Shown here: positions 18,951-29,187 of the stretch, piece after piece
How positions within the stretch are numbered: the first letter of the stretch is position 1
How the letters are laid out: every line of letters begins with the position of its first letter
DNA from: Aphanizomenon flos-aquae FACHB-1287
Lineage (GTDB): Bacteria; Cyanobacteriota; Cyanobacteriia; Cyanobacteriales; Nostocaceae
NCBI RefSeq assembly: GCF_014698755.1
Contig: NZ_JACJTO010000005.1
Span: 62,001-126,000, forward strand
DNA: 64,000 bases
Reading direction: 5' to 3'
Made by a program: the position numbers and the translations under genes
The notes under the pieces: model-generated
Told to the model about the DNA's origin: nothing
The model's database searches: none
What the model saw: the letters and a program-made list of their open reading frames with translations, nothing else

Positions 18951-19958
18951 ATGTTGCAACAGAAAAAATTACTTGGTAAATTCCGTATTGAAGGAATTCT
19001 GATTGTAGAGACTGGTTTACATATTGGAGGTGGTGAAGGAAAAATGGATATCGGGGGGTTAGATAAACCTGTGGCGCGTGACCCTATTACCCAATATCCT
19101 TACTTACCTGGTTCTTCTATAAAAGGAAAACTTCGCTCTCTTTTAGAAAGAGTTCACAATAAGCCTTTAAATCGTGCTGGAAGTAGAGATACTTTTCGTT
19201 ATGAAAGTGATGATTTAGTTGATGGATACACCGAACTTCACACAATTCCTTATACAGGAGCGCGGACTTGTCCTATCAGTAGATTATTTGGCTCAACAGG
19301 TGGTTCTGATTTCTGGGTAAAAACGACAGATGCAATAGCAGAAAATTTAGACAGAGTTAAACAAAATGACCAATTTGTTACTGAAATCTATTCTGGGGTG
19401 GAATATAGCAAGATTCTAAGGGGTCGTAATTCTCCAGCAAAAATCATTGTACGAGATTGTCGCTTATCTGAAGAATCAGCTAAAAAATTAGAGCGAGTAG
19501 ACACAGGTTTATACATGACGGAATGGAAATGGGAAAACGGTTTAGATCGTGTGACAGCAGCAGCAAATCCCCGTCAAATCGAACGAGTCCCAGCAGGAGC
19601 AGAATTTGATTTTGAGCTAGTATACACAGTTGAAGCTGAGGGTAGCCAAACGGATGATCTTACCCCAGAAGAATTACAAAAAGCATTTCGTGAAGCTGCG
19701 GAAGATTTGCGGAATATTGCGATCGCTCTCTCACTTTTAGAAGATGATGCTTTAGGCGGACATGGTTCTCGTGGATACGGCAAAATTAGATTCAAAAACT
19801 ACCAATGTTTTTGGCGAGATTTGAAGCAATATCTCCAAGTAGTAAAGGATGGTGTCGAATTTAAACAGCCAATAATTGCAGTTGAAGATACATTAAATCT
19901 ACTCAAAAAATTTGGTAATTTAAGCGATGAAATGCAGATAAGTTTACCAGGGAATTAA
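18951..19958 (+). CDS. csm3: Csm3, type III-A backbone RAMP / target RNA nuclease
   Basis: A 335-residue Csm3 beginning at ATG 18951 (AAGG seven bases upstream). Motifs: TGLHIGGGEG, IGGLDKPVARDPITQYPYLPGSSIKGKLRSLL and the C-terminal GGHGSRGYGKIRF glycine-rich loop. The Asp in GLDKPV (residue 38) corresponds to the catalytic Asp that cuts target RNA every six nucleotides in characterised Csm3 proteins (D32 in Staphylococcus, from memory), so target slicing is probably active. A HIP1 site lies in the gene (about 19720), suggesting long residence in cyanobacterial DNA. Multiple copies form the helical backbone of the Csm complex. Confidence 0.93.
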   Translation: MLQQKKLLGKFRIEGILIVETGLHIGGGEGKMDIGGLDKPVARDPITQYPYLPGSSIKGKLRSLLERVHNKPLNRAGSRDTFRYESDDLVDGYTELHTIPYTGARTCPISRLFGSTGGSDFWVKTTDAIAENLDRVKQNDQFVTEIYSGVEYSKILRGRNSPAKIIVRDCRLSEESAKKLERVDTGLYMTEWKWENGLDRVTAAANPRQIERVPAGAEFDFELVYTVEAEGSQTDDLTPEELQKAFREAAEDLRNIAIALSLLEDDALGGHGSRGYGKIRFKNYQCFWRDLKQYLQVVKDGVEFKQPIIAVEDTLNLLKKFGNLSDEMQISLPGN

Positions 19959-19960
19959 TC

Positions 19961-21064
19961 ATGAGTGTTTGGAAATTAGTTAAACTCAATTTTGGCAATA
20001 ATCCAGCGCATTTTGGGGAGGTAGGAATAGGAATGGAAGAAACGAGCGATCGCGTCCGTTCTGATACTCTATTTAGTGCTTGGATTACTAACTATGCGCG
20101 ATTGTTTAGGAAAGATGCAGTAGAAGAATTATTACAGCTATTTCCCACAGAAAAAACTCCTGAACTAATACCACCATTTCGCATTAGTTCCACCTTTATT
20201 TATCGAGAAGTAGAGAAAGATAGCAATAAAAATACTATTTATTATCTTCCTCGTCCGCTCAAATTTCCTATCAACTACCCAGATAATGATTTAGAATTTT
20301 TTAAAACCTACAAAAAGCTGAATTATTTACCTTTGGAAATTTGGCAAAGATGGTATCAAGGAAAAGGATTTGATCAAAATGCTGATACTAAAGAATTGAT
20401 AAAATATACCAAAATAGGTGAATCTATCGGAGATTTAAACACAGCAGGAACATTCGATTACAAAAAAGCCTTTAAAATTCATCAACTCCCAAAAATAGGA
20501 ATTGATAGAGTTACTACAGCTACTAACCTTTATCATACCGGCTTTGTTCACTTTGCTGGTGATAATAACTCCGCAGGGTTATATTTTCTATTGGAACTTT
20601 CTCCAGAAGGTGAAAAATTAGCTGATAAATTGCAAGCAGCTTTACATCTTTTAGGAGAAGAAGGAATAGGAGGAGAACGTTCTAGTGGTGCGGGTAGATT
20701 TGAGATAAAATGGTTAGATTTATTAGATTTACCGGAAATTTGGGACAAAGTTATTAATTATAAACATGGTAAATTTCACACTTTGATGAGCTTATTTTGG
20801 GATTATTCTATATCACCGGACTTTCTTAAAAATTCGAGTTATGAAATCCAAGAAAGAGGAGGTTGGATAGTAGAAAGTCAAACACGACGAAAAATGGTAA
20901 GAATGTTTAGTGAAGGTTCTGTTTTTACCTCCTCACTTCCAGGAAAATTAGTCAATGTAACACCAGAACAATTTACAAAACATCAAATTTACCGTAGTGG
21001 TATTAGTTTAACTCTACCCATTAACACTAAAAAGGAAGAGGAAAAAGAAGATGACAATTGTTGA
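19961..21064 (+). CDS. csm4: Csm4, crRNA 5'-tag capping RAMP
   Basis: A 367-residue RAMP protein. It opens with WKLVKLNFGNNPAHFGEVG and DRVRSDTLFSAW, has GIDRVTTATNLYHTGFV in the centre and a glycine-rich loop GEEGIGGERSSGAGRFEI (about 229-246), the Csm4 plan. It starts 2 bp after csm3 and its last 14 bp overlap csm5. In Csm complexes Csm4 binds Cas10 and the 5' repeat tag of the crRNA. The C-terminal 100 residues are less conserved than I would expect, but nothing looks broken. Confidence 0.9.
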   Translation: MSVWKLVKLNFGNNPAHFGEVGIGMEETSDRVRSDTLFSAWITNYARLFRKDAVEELLQLFPTEKTPELIPPFRISSTFIYREVEKDSNKNTIYYLPRPLKFPINYPDNDLEFFKTYKKLNYLPLEIWQRWYQGKGFDQNADTKELIKYTKIGESIGDLNTAGTFDYKKAFKIHQLPKIGIDRVTTATNLYHTGFVHFAGDNNSAGLYFLLELSPEGEKLADKLQAALHLLGEEGIGGERSSGAGRFEIKWLDLLDLPEIWDKVINYKHGKFHTLMSLFWDYSISPDFLKNSSYEIQERGGWIVESQTRRKMVRMFSEGSVFTSSLPGKLVNVTPEQFTKHQIYRSGISLTLPINTKKEEEKEDDNC

Positions 21065-22337
21065 TAAATTAGCATTAAAAAAACCTGACTTCTATCAAAC
21101 TAGAAAAATACAGTTAACCAGTCCCATTTTACATATTGGTTCATCTGTATCTAGGTTGAATCCCTTTGAATATGTGCAAACTGCTGAAAAAGTCTATCTT
21201 CCTAATCAAGAAGCATTATCCAAAGCATTATTAAAAAAAGGAGGAAGTTTTCTCAATGACTATATTCAAGCAATTGAGAACAATCAAAATATCACTAAAC
21301 TATTAGAACAAGCATTTGGTAATGAATGGTGGAAAGCTAAAGACACCAATGAAAATCCCATTTTTCCTGAAAATTTGATTAGTCAAAAACTAGCGGAACG
21401 AGTTACAGATTTACGTCCAATGATTCGTAATGGTATGGGATATTTATTCATCCCTGGTTCATCTATTAAAGGAGCAATAAAAACCGCGATACTTTATCAA
21501 TTATTAAAACATCCAGATAAATATAAAATTCCTCAAACTAGCAGAGTTAGTGAAATTGAAAAACAACTCAAGCAAAGATTAGGAGACTTAAGAATTAGAC
21601 GTAATCAAACATTTGCTGATGATGAGTTAATGGATAGTTTATTTTCTAACTTTTTACTTAATTATCAGGGACAAAATTTTTCTGGCAAATCTCAGAATAC
21701 TGATTTTTTGAGATGTTTAAAAGTTAGTGATTCAGAATCATTAATTAAAACAGAAGTTTCTGGAAAAACAGGTAAACCAATTCCGATAAACTTACCAGTA
21801 GTGGTAGAAGTGATAGTTTCTAGTAGATTTGATGATTATCGAGCAAAATACAAAGCTCCTCTTTATGTGGAAATGGTAAGAAATGTAAAAACAGAATTTA
21901 CTATCACATTAGACAAAGAAATGCTTACTTGGTTTAAACATAAACAAGGAATGAAATTACCATTTAATAACATTGATGAATTATTACAAATATGCCAAGA
22001 ATTTGCTCAAGAACAATGGGATTATGAACATGATTATTGGAGTGCAATAGAAAATAATCCTAACGCATCTGGTAGAAACTTAGATTTTAGTAATATTGGT
22101 GATTTTTACGAACCGGAAAAATGTCCTTATGGAATGCGATTAGGTTGGGGTAGTGGGATGACAGGAACAACAATAGGATTATGTTTTGATGATGAACTGA
22201 GAGAAAATATTCGTGATATTTGTGGTTTAAAAGCACCTGGTTTTGAAGCACCAAAATCTCGCAGAACTATTCTGGGTTCTGATGGAGATATTAAGTTTTT
22301 ACCAGGGTGGATTAAGTTTAAAATAAATAATAATTGA
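21051..22337 (+). CDS. csm5: Csm5, type III-A RAMP subunit
   Basis: A 428-residue RAMP protein with QLTSPILHIGSSVSRLNPFEYV near the N-terminus, YLFIPGSSIKGAIKTAILYQLL (about 134-155), and a C-terminal glycine-rich RLGWGSGMTGTTIG region, as in Csm5. It caps the 3' end of the Csm filament and takes part in crRNA 3' trimming. It overlaps csm4 by 14 bp and runs into cas6, so translation is probably coupled. Confidence 0.9.
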   Translation: MTIVDKLALKKPDFYQTRKIQLTSPILHIGSSVSRLNPFEYVQTAEKVYLPNQEALSKALLKKGGSFLNDYIQAIENNQNITKLLEQAFGNEWWKAKDTNENPIFPENLISQKLAERVTDLRPMIRNGMGYLFIPGSSIKGAIKTAILYQLLKHPDKYKIPQTSRVSEIEKQLKQRLGDLRIRRNQTFADDELMDSLFSNFLLNYQGQNFSGKSQNTDFLRCLKVSDSESLIKTEVSGKTGKPIPINLPVVVEVIVSSRFDDYRAKYKAPLYVEMVRNVKTEFTITLDKEMLTWFKHKQGMKLPFNNIDELLQICQEFAQEQWDYEHDYWSAIENNPNASGRNLDFSNIGDFYEPEKCPYGMRLGWGSGMTGTTIGLCFDDELRENIRDICGLKAPGFEAPKSRRTILGSDGDIKFLPGWIKFKINNN

Positions 22338-22345
22338 TAATCAAA

Positions 22346-23107
22346 ATGCTAATCAATTCTACATTTACCTTAACCGTACCCACATCAACAATTTTACCCC
22401 GTCCCTATGGGTTAGAACTTATAAAACAACTACATCAAAAGCTAAATCTAGAAATGGGAAATGAAATCACTCCCTCAGTTTCTTACTCAGGAATAACAGG
22501 TTATTATATTTCATCTAGAGATTTTATCACCTTTGCGCCAGAAGAATTTTACCAATTATCTTTGTCTGGATTAAATGAAATATCAGCTAAAGCTATTAAT
22601 TGTCTGGAATTGGGAGAATCATTAGAATTTTTGGGAGCAAAATTTAATATTATTAATCGAGAAGATGAAATTACCAGTTATGAACAACTATATACAAAAT
22701 TCGTAGGAAATGAACCCGAACCTGTCAGAAATCATGAATTACAGTTTATTACTCCTACGGCTTTTTCTCAAGCTGGTTCAAATTTACCTCTACCCGTTCC
22801 CACATTAATGTTCCGCAGTTGGTTGGAACGCTGGAATAATTTTGCACCTGTTTATTTAGGAGGTGATGAATTAATTGCTTATTTGAATAATGCAGTATTA
22901 CTTAAACATCACAAAATTCAAACCCGAAGTTATCAATTACATAAGGGTTACGTGAATGGATTTGTTGGTGATGTGAGGTTGCAAGTTTTTCAACGTGCTG
23001 ATCATTTATTAGCAAATGTGGCTAATTTATTAGTTCAATATGCGCGGTTTGCTGGTACGGGGATTAAGACACGGTTGGGAATGGGACAGACGATTATAAA
23101 AAACTGA
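22346..23107 (+). CDS. cas6: Cas6 CRISPR repeat endoribonuclease
   Basis: A 253-residue RAMP-fold RNase that cuts precursor crRNA within repeats. The hallmark C-terminal glycine-rich loop FAGTGIKTRLGMGQ is present, preceded by a Cas6-type region with TPTAFSQAGSNLPLPVPTLMFRSWLERW (about 140-167). Start chosen at ATG 22346, 8 bp after the csm5 stop; a TTG at 22334 would overlap csm5. Its presence without an array in this window implies it serves arrays elsewhere in the genome. Confidence 0.9.
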   Translation: MLINSTFTLTVPTSTILPRPYGLELIKQLHQKLNLEMGNEITPSVSYSGITGYYISSRDFITFAPEEFYQLSLSGLNEISAKAINCLELGESLEFLGAKFNIINREDEITSYEQLYTKFVGNEPEPVRNHELQFITPTAFSQAGSNLPLPVPTLMFRSWLERWNNFAPVYLGGDELIAYLNNAVLLKHHKIQTRSYQLHKGYVNGFVGDVRLQVFQRADHLLANVANLLVQYARFAGTGIKTRLGMGQTIIKN

Positions 23108-23129
23108 AAATTTAAGGAATGAAAAGATT

Positions 23130-24041
23130 ATGGAAACCATGATAATGACTGTAGGAACTTCACTTCTTACTAATCGAGATGATAATTCAGAAAAAAAACG
23201 TCCTTGGGTTGGACAGAAAAACATAGGTGATCGTCAAATAGCTATTCAATGGATGAGTGAAATAGAACCAGAATTTATTAGTGCTGAAACAAATACAATA
23301 TGGCGACTGAATCCTAACTTTAATGATGAAATTTTATTACTACACTCAGATACTCCATCTGGTTTAGAATGTGCAGAAGTATTAAAGGAATATCTAGAAA
23401 ATATTCGTGGTCAAAAAAATGTTTCACTAAATCCAATACCAGGAATTAATTATGATTTAGATGAATCAGGTTCAGCACTAGAACAAATGGCGATATTTTT
23501 GAAAAAATTAGTTCTAGAATCTAAAGGAAATGTAACTCTAGCCGCAACAGGTGGTTTTAAAGCCCAAACAATGATTATGGCAGTAATAGGTAATGCCTTT
23601 AAAATTCCTATATGCTATGTTCATGAACAATATAAAGCTCTCATTTATTTACCATATTTATCTGATACTGCTGAACCTCAAGTATTAATAAAACCTGCTA
23701 ATTTACCTGAATCTGGTCTAGATAGATCACAAATTATTAAAGTTCAAAATGATTCCTATGGACATCATAGACCAAAAACATGGAAAAAAGTTGAAAAAAT
23801 GCTGCAAGATATTCCTTGGGTTGAGTATGTAAGGTTTGATAAAAATGCGTTCTCTGCTCCTAAAAATGGCATGAAAGCAGCTACAAGAAAAACTGGTGAT
23901 GGTCGTCATATATTTTGGATTCACTTATATGAAAATGAAGAAAAAAAGATTGCTGTTTCTGTGGAAACTACAGGTTATAAACCAGAACATTTGGAACAAG
24001 CAACAAAAGAACTACGCGAACGCTTAGGTAGATTGATTTAA
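23130..24041 (+). CDS. CARF-domain effector with unassigned C-terminal domain
   Basis: A 303-residue protein. The N-terminal ~195 residues look like a CARF (APE2256/TIGR02619-type) sensor: MTVGTSLLTN at the start and LAATGGFKAQT (about 140-150), the two loops that bind cyclic oligoadenylate. The C-terminal ~110 residues (with RPKTWKKVEKML and HIFWIHLYENEEKKIAVSVETTG) match nothing I can name with certainty; the strand-rich pattern recalls RelE-type mRNA interferases, but no HEPN Rx4-6H and no PD-(D/E)xK motif is visible. Start at ATG 23130 with AAGGA upstream; it follows cas6 by 22 bp, so it is the last gene of the csm operon. Confidence 0.75.
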   Translation: METMIMTVGTSLLTNRDDNSEKKRPWVGQKNIGDRQIAIQWMSEIEPEFISAETNTIWRLNPNFNDEILLLHSDTPSGLECAEVLKEYLENIRGQKNVSLNPIPGINYDLDESGSALEQMAIFLKKLVLESKGNVTLAATGGFKAQTMIMAVIGNAFKIPICYVHEQYKALIYLPYLSDTAEPQVLIKPANLPESGLDRSQIIKVQNDSYGHHRPKTWKKVEKMLQDIPWVEYVRFDKNAFSAPKNGMKAATRKTGDGRHIFWIHLYENEEKKIAVSVETTGYKPEHLEQATKELRERLGRLI

Positions 24042-24312
24042 AAGAAAAAATTAACTTGTTAATAAGTGAATTACAGGTTTTTAGGATGTACACAAAACAC
24101 TACAAGAGAAACAATATCCCGACTCATAACCAACGTCATCTTTAGATGACTAAAAAGACTCAGAGATATTTAGTTTACTAAAGTAAACTTTAGCTATTAG
24201 CCCGGAAATTCATTTCTGGGCGGGTCTGGAAACCAACAGATAAAACATTTTTTATCAGTTGAAACTAATGATTGATGACTTACCCCTACAGGAAAATTAC
24301 AAGGAGATAAAA
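24042..24312. repeat. Cluster of dispersed palindromes between CARF genes
   Basis: A 271-bp spacer with three palindromes: GTCATCT/AGATGAC (24135-24150), AGTTTACT/AGTAAACT (24172-24189) and a GC-rich hairpin AGCCCGGAAAT...ATTTCTGGGC (24198-24222). This TTAGCTATTAGCCCG-type element is a kind of interspersed repeat common in cyanobacterial intergenic DNA. It may also uncouple csx2 from the csm transcript. Confidence 0.65.
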
Positions 24313-25524
24313 ATGCAACTTTTAACCGTCTTAGGAACAGGTAGATATGAAAAAACTTGCTATACTTGGCAAGAAAAACAGGTTGAAACTCGTTATGTAG
24401 CTCATGCTTTATGTGAATTTTTTCAACCAGATCAAGTAACAGTATTAGTGACAAAAGAAGCAAAAGAAGCACATTGGAATACTCTACAAGAAATATTAGG
24501 CGATCGCTTTCAATCTCAAGATGTTCTCATTCCTTCAGGAAAAGTAGAAACTGAAGTATGGGAAATATTTGATGCAGTTGTTAATTCTGTTGAACCTAAC
24601 GCCAAAGTTTTATTTGATATTACCCATGCTTTTCGCTCTATTCCTCTTTTAGTCTTATTAGCAGCAGCATTTTTACAAAAAGCTAGAAATGTAGAAATCG
24701 TGGGAGTTTATTACGGTGCATTTGATGCAAACCGTGAACAACCTCCTATTTTTGATTTAACTCCTGCCATTAAATTATTAGACTGGTTAACCGCTACTGA
24801 TAAATTTTTAAGTACAGGCTCATCTGTAGAATTAGGAAAACTATTAAGTACCATTCAAAAAGACTTTTATCGCCGTGGTAAACAAAAAACAGCAAATGTA
24901 ATACCAACTAAATTAAAAAGTTTTGGCGATCGCATTCAAGCTTTATCTCGTTCTATCGAATTGATTCGTCCTATTGATTTGATCACAGAATCAGCACAAC
25001 TCCAAAATATTCCCACTTCTCAACTACAAGAAGAAGTAGGCGCATTTGCTAAACCATTTGAACTTCTTTTGAGCCAAATTCAAAATGATTACAGTCAATT
25101 TGCCCTCAATATTGACCAAAGTAGTCCTAAAGAACAATTACAAAAACAATTTCTTTTATTACGTTGGTATATTGCGAAAAATCTAAGTTGTCAAGCAATT
25201 CTATTAGGTAGAGAATGGTTAATCTCTGCCATTTGTATAGCTGATGGAACTATTAATTATCGAGATAGAATAAAACGAGAAGTAATAGAAAAACAACTTG
25301 GACAAATGATAGGTGCTAATTCTAATTTTAATCAAGAAATTGTTAAGTACGTTACCAGCACTGAAAAATTAGGAGCTTTATGGTCAACTTTAACAGAATA
25401 CCGCAATGACATCGCTCATACCCAAATGCGTCCTACTACTATTAGTGCTACAACCTTAGAAGAATATGCACAAAATAAACTAGTTCAAGGACTATCAGAA
25501 CTACTACCCGATTTTACAGCATAA
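24313..25524 (+). CDS. csx2: Csx2, TM1812-type CARF-HEPN ribonuclease
   Basis: A 403-residue effector. Start at ATG 24313 (MQLLTVLGTGRYEKT) with AAGGAG nearby, rather than a TTG 54 bp upstream. The CARF half has LTVLGTGRYEKTCYTW and VLFDITHAFRSIPLLVLLAAA (about 121-141), the TM1812/TIGR02221 signature. The C-terminal half is helical and ends with a HEPN active-site motif YRNDIAHTQMR (R-x4-H, about residue 370). Members cleave RNA non-specifically when cyclic oligoadenylate is bound. Two HIP1 sites occur in the gene. It probably has its own promoter because of the 271-bp gap. Confidence 0.87.
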   Translation: MQLLTVLGTGRYEKTCYTWQEKQVETRYVAHALCEFFQPDQVTVLVTKEAKEAHWNTLQEILGDRFQSQDVLIPSGKVETEVWEIFDAVVNSVEPNAKVLFDITHAFRSIPLLVLLAAAFLQKARNVEIVGVYYGAFDANREQPPIFDLTPAIKLLDWLTATDKFLSTGSSVELGKLLSTIQKDFYRRGKQKTANVIPTKLKSFGDRIQALSRSIELIRPIDLITESAQLQNIPTSQLQEEVGAFAKPFELLLSQIQNDYSQFALNIDQSSPKEQLQKQFLLLRWYIAKNLSCQAILLGREWLISAICIADGTINYRDRIKREVIEKQLGQMIGANSNFNQEIVKYVTSTEKLGALWSTLTEYRNDIAHTQMRPTTISATTLEEYAQNKLVQGLSELLPDFTA

Positions 25525-25970
25525 AAACATTTCAAATCACTACACAGAACACAATTTTATCAATGCACTTGCTTTTAATATTCCCAATTACTTTCGTAAT
25601 TTAGAACTAGCAGAATGATATTACTTAAAGCTAGAGCGTATAGTATAATTAATTGCCATCTGCAAAAATCCCATAGGAGTATAATACAAAATTTACCTAA
25701 AAAAAACACACCAAAAGACTTTTGACCCCTTTCCCCTTCCCAGCTACAGCTTTTTTCCTGTTTAGCCTTGAGTAAAAGTGAACTTTATCCTAAAATAACC
25801 AGTAGGCATTTGGTGAAGCGGTTGATTTTAATTGCCCCTTCCCACCGAAAATGAATCAACAGCAGTTAAAAGTAAGATAAGTCACCTGTGAGTAACTCCT
25901 AGAAAAAAGCCAACAGCTTGATATTGGATGCTCAAAAAGGTAGTTTAGATGTTTTGAGTATCTTGAGAGT
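25525..25970. other. Intergenic region upstream of ppc
   Basis: 446 bp between csx2 and ppc. It includes a pyrimidine-rich stretch near 25725-25745 and no CRISPR repeat, hairpin terminator or RNA gene that I can recognise. It should hold the ppc promoter. Confidence 0.45.
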
Positions 25971-28900
25971 ATGATCAAAAGTATGAAAGCTGAACATATT
26001 GATTTTCCAGTGCTACACTCAGAGTTATTCCTGCGTCATCGTCTACAGGTAGTCGAAGAACTGTGGGAATCCGTACTGCGGCAAGAATGCGGTCAAGAAA
26101 TGGTTGATCTTTTGCGTCAACTACGCGACCTATGTTCCCCAGAAGGACAAGCCACAAACGACCTCGCCGCCTCTGCTGTAGAATTGATTGAAAAATTGAA
26201 TATCAATGAAGCAATTCGTGCAGCCCGTGCCTTTGCATTGTACTTCCAGTTGATTAATATCATTGAGCAGGAATACGAGCAAAAACAGCAATTAAACCGC
26301 CATACAGCCCAAGTTGATCAAGAAAACCTCCCCAGTATAATTTATTCCTCTAACCATCAAGAGGAAGAATCACCAGTATCTTTCGTCACAGCTAGGGACT
26401 TAATGACCTCGGAAACTTCCCAAAAAGGTACATTCGCGGCTTTATTTCCCCTTTTATTTAAGTTAAATGTCCCTCCCCAACAAATTCAACGCCTAATTTC
26501 TCAACTGGATATACGCTTAGTTTTCACTGCACACCCGACAGAAATTGTTCGTCATACTATCCGGGATAAACAGCGTCAGGTGGTACATTTGTTACAAAAA
26601 ATGGATGAAGCTGAATTTAGCGCTGGTAGCTATCCTTGGGAAACCTTAGAAGTAAAAGAAAGATTACTGGAAGAAATTCGCCTCTGGTGGCGCACCGATG
26701 AATTGCATCAGTTTAAACCAACGGTTTTAGATGAAGTAGATTATGCCCTTCATTACTTCCAGGAGGTGCTGTTTGATGGTATTACGCAACTATACAAACG
26801 TTTTAAATATTCCTTGGCGGAAACCTTTCCCTGGTTACAACCACCGACAACAAATTTTTGCTCCTTTGGTTCTTGGGTAGGTTCAGATCGAGATGGTAAT
26901 CCCTCAGTAACACCAGAAATAACCTGGAAAACCGCTTGCTATCAGCGAAAAATGGTTTTAGAGCGGTATATTAAGTCAGTGAAAGAGTTAGTCGCCTTAT
27001 TGAGTGTATCTATGCACTGGAGTGATGTCCTGCCAGAATTGCTAGAATCTCTAGAGTTAGATCAATCTCAGTTAAGTAGTGTCTATGATGATCTATCTTT
27101 GCGTTTTCGTCAAGAACCCTACCGCCTCAAGTTATCTTACATCCTCAAGCGCCTGGAAAATGCCCGCGATCGCAATTTGGCTTTATATAATCGAGAAACG
27201 CCAAACAATGAAGATGCATCTATGTACCGTTATGGTACAGAATTTTTAGCGGAATTATTGTTAATTCAACGCAACTTAAAAGAAACAGGTTTAAGTTGTC
27301 GAGAATTGGAAAATCTCATCTGTCAAGTCGAAATCTTTGATTTTAATCTCACTCAATTAGATATTCGTCAAGAATCATCCCGTCATGCTGATGCTTTAAA
27401 TGAAATTCTCGAATATTTACAGCTTTTACCCCAATCTTACAACGAATTATCAGAAGCACAAAGAATAGCTTGGTTGACTTCAGAATTACAAACTCGACGG
27501 CCATTAATTCCCGCTGAATTACCATTTTCAGAAAAAACCAATGATGTAATTCAAACCTTCCGAACTTTGCGATCGCTCCAACAAGAATTTGGCATTAAAA
27601 TCTGTCAAACTTATATTATTAGTATGTGCCGTGAAGTTAGCGATGTACTAGAAGTTTTACTCTTAGCCAAAGAATCAAGTTTATTTGATCCTGTAGTTGC
27701 AGTAGGCACAATTCGCGTAGTTCCTCTTTTTGAAACCGTAGAAGATTTACAACGCTCTAGAAGTGTGATGAAAGAACTGTTTGAACTACCTTTATATCGG
27801 GCAATGTTGGCTGGTGGTTACGCCGCAATTAACAACAGTGAAGAACAAACACCTCCATCTATTGCTACTCTTAATCCTAACTTACAAGAGGTAATGCTAG
27901 GGTATTCCGATAGTAATAAAGATTCAGGATTTTTAAGTAGTAACTGGGAAATTCATAAAGCTCAGAAATCACTCCAGAAAATCTCCGAAAGTTATGGTGT
28001 AAATCTGCGGATTTTCCACGGTCGAGGGGGTTCTGTAGGCCGTGGTGGCGGTCCTGCTTATGATGCGATTTTAGCCCAACCAGGTCATAGTATTAGTGGC
28101 CGAATTAAAATTACTGAACAAGGAGAAGTATTAGCTTCTAAATATTCCTTGTTAGATTTAGCTTTGTATCACTTAGAAACCATCACTGCTGCTGTAATTC
28201 AAGCCAGTTTACTAGGAACAGGGTTTGATGACATTGAACCTTGGAATGAGATCATGGAAGAGTTATCTCATGCATCGCGTCAACACTATCGTAACCTAAT
28301 TTATGAACAACCTGATTTTATTGACTTCTTCCACCAAGTCACCCCCATTGAAGAAATCAGTCAATTGCAAATTAGTTCTCGTCCAGCCCGTCGTCCATCT
28401 GGTAAAAAAGATATAGGTAGTTTGCGAGCGATTCCTTGGGTATTTAGTTGGACACAAACCCGGTTTTTATTACCTTCTTGGTATGGAATTGGAACAGCAT
28501 TACAAGAATTTTTGGATGTAGAACCAGAACAACATTTGAAATTACTCCGCTATTTTTACCTGAAATGGCCATTCTTTAAAATGGTGATTTCTAAAGCCGA
28601 AATGACTTTAGCAAAAGTAGATATGGAAATGGCACGTCACTATGTTGATGAATTGTCAAACCCCGAAGATAAACCCCGATTTGAGAAAGTTTTTGAGCAA
28701 ATTTCTAGCGAGTTCTTTCTGACCAGAGATTTAGTTTTAAAAATCACAGGACACCAAAAATTATTAGATGGTGATCCAGTATTGCAACGTTCTGTACAAT
28801 TAAGAAATGGGACAATTGTGCCTTTAGGATTTATCCAAGTTTCCCTCCTAAAACGTCTACGTCAATCGAAAAATGCGCCCACAACTGGAGTAATTCACTC

Positions 28901-28982
28901 TCGTTACAGCAAAGGGGAATTACTGCGAGGAGCATTATTAACTATTAACGGAATTGCTGCTGGTATGAGAAATACAGGTTGA
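25971..28982 (+). CDS. ppc: Phosphoenolpyruvate carboxylase
   Basis: A 1003-residue enzyme that adds bicarbonate to PEP to give oxaloacetate, feeding the TCA branch and amino acid synthesis. The catalytic His motif [13 protein letters not shown] (about 184-196), [14 protein letters not shown] (about 304), and the [14 protein letters not shown] loop (about 683) are all intact, as is the C-terminal AAGMRNTG. Cyanobacterial-type long N-terminus. Monocistronic in this window. Confidence 0.97.
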   Translation: MIKSMKAEHIDFPVLHSELFLRHRLQVVEELWESVLRQECGQEMVDLLRQLRDLCSPEGQATNDLAASAVELIEKLNINEAIRAARAFALYFQLINIIEQEYEQKQQLNRHTAQVDQENLPSIIYSSNHQEEESPVSFVTARDLMTSETSQKGTFAALFPLLFKLNVPPQQIQRLISQLDIRLVFTAHPTEIVRHTIRDKQRQVVHLLQKMDEAEFSAGSYPWETLEVKERLLEEIRLWWRTDELHQFKPTVLDEVDYALHYFQEVLFDGITQLYKRFKYSLAETFPWLQPPTTNFCSFGSWVGSDRDGNPSVTPEITWKTACYQRKMVLERYIKSVKELVALLSVSMHWSDVLPELLESLELDQSQLSSVYDDLSLRFRQEPYRLKLSYILKRLENARDRNLALYNRETPNNEDASMYRYGTEFLAELLLIQRNLKETGLSCRELENLICQVEIFDFNLTQLDIRQESSRHADALNEILEYLQLLPQSYNELSEAQRIAWLTSELQTRRPLIPAELPFSEKTNDVIQTFRTLRSLQQEFGIKICQTYIISMCREVSDVLEVLLLAKESSLFDPVVAVGTIRVVPLFETVEDLQRSRSVMKELFELPLYRAMLAGGYAAINNSEEQTPPSIATLNPNLQEVMLGYSDSNKDSGFLSSNWEIHKAQKSLQKISESYGVNLRIFHGRGGSVGRGGGPAYDAILAQPGHSISGRIKITEQGEVLASKYSLLDLALYHLETITAAVIQASLLGTGFDDIEPWNEIMEELSHASRQHYRNLIYEQPDFIDFFHQVTPIEEISQLQISSRPARRPSGKKDIGSLRAIPWVFSWTQTRFLLPSWYGIGTALQEFLDVEPEQHLKLLRYFYLKWPFFKMVISKAEMTLAKVDMEMARHYVDELSNPEDKPRFEKVFEQISSEFFLTRDLVLKITGHQKLLDGDPVLQRSVQLRNGTIVPLGFIQVSLLKRLRQSKNAPTTGVIHSRYSKGELLRGALLTINGIAAGMRNTG

Positions 28983-29042
28983 TGAAAGGTGACGTAAAAA
29001 GAAGACAATAAGTTTAATAAATGTCTCTCTGTAAATAGTTAG

Positions 29043-29075
29043 GGCTTGTGGTGCGGGCATCTTGCCCGCTATATA
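29043..29075. repeat. Short palindromic intergenic repeat
   Basis: The stretch GTGCGGGCATCTTGCCCGC folds as GCGGGC/GCCCGC and is a type of dispersed repeat often seen between cyanobacterial genes. It lies between ppc and the sigma factor gene and may act as a weak terminator. Confidence 0.55.
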
Positions 29076-29187
29076 TGTAACTCATAACATTAGTAAGTTA
29101 TATGACAAATTTTAACAATAATTTATACATACCTGGACTTCTCTGAATTATACTGTACACAGTGCATTATCCTTCATCTTGTTAAAA

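Noticed and set aside
24259-24312. Upstream TTG start for csx2
   Set aside because: ATG 24313 has AAGGAG at good distance and starts the CARF fold directly.
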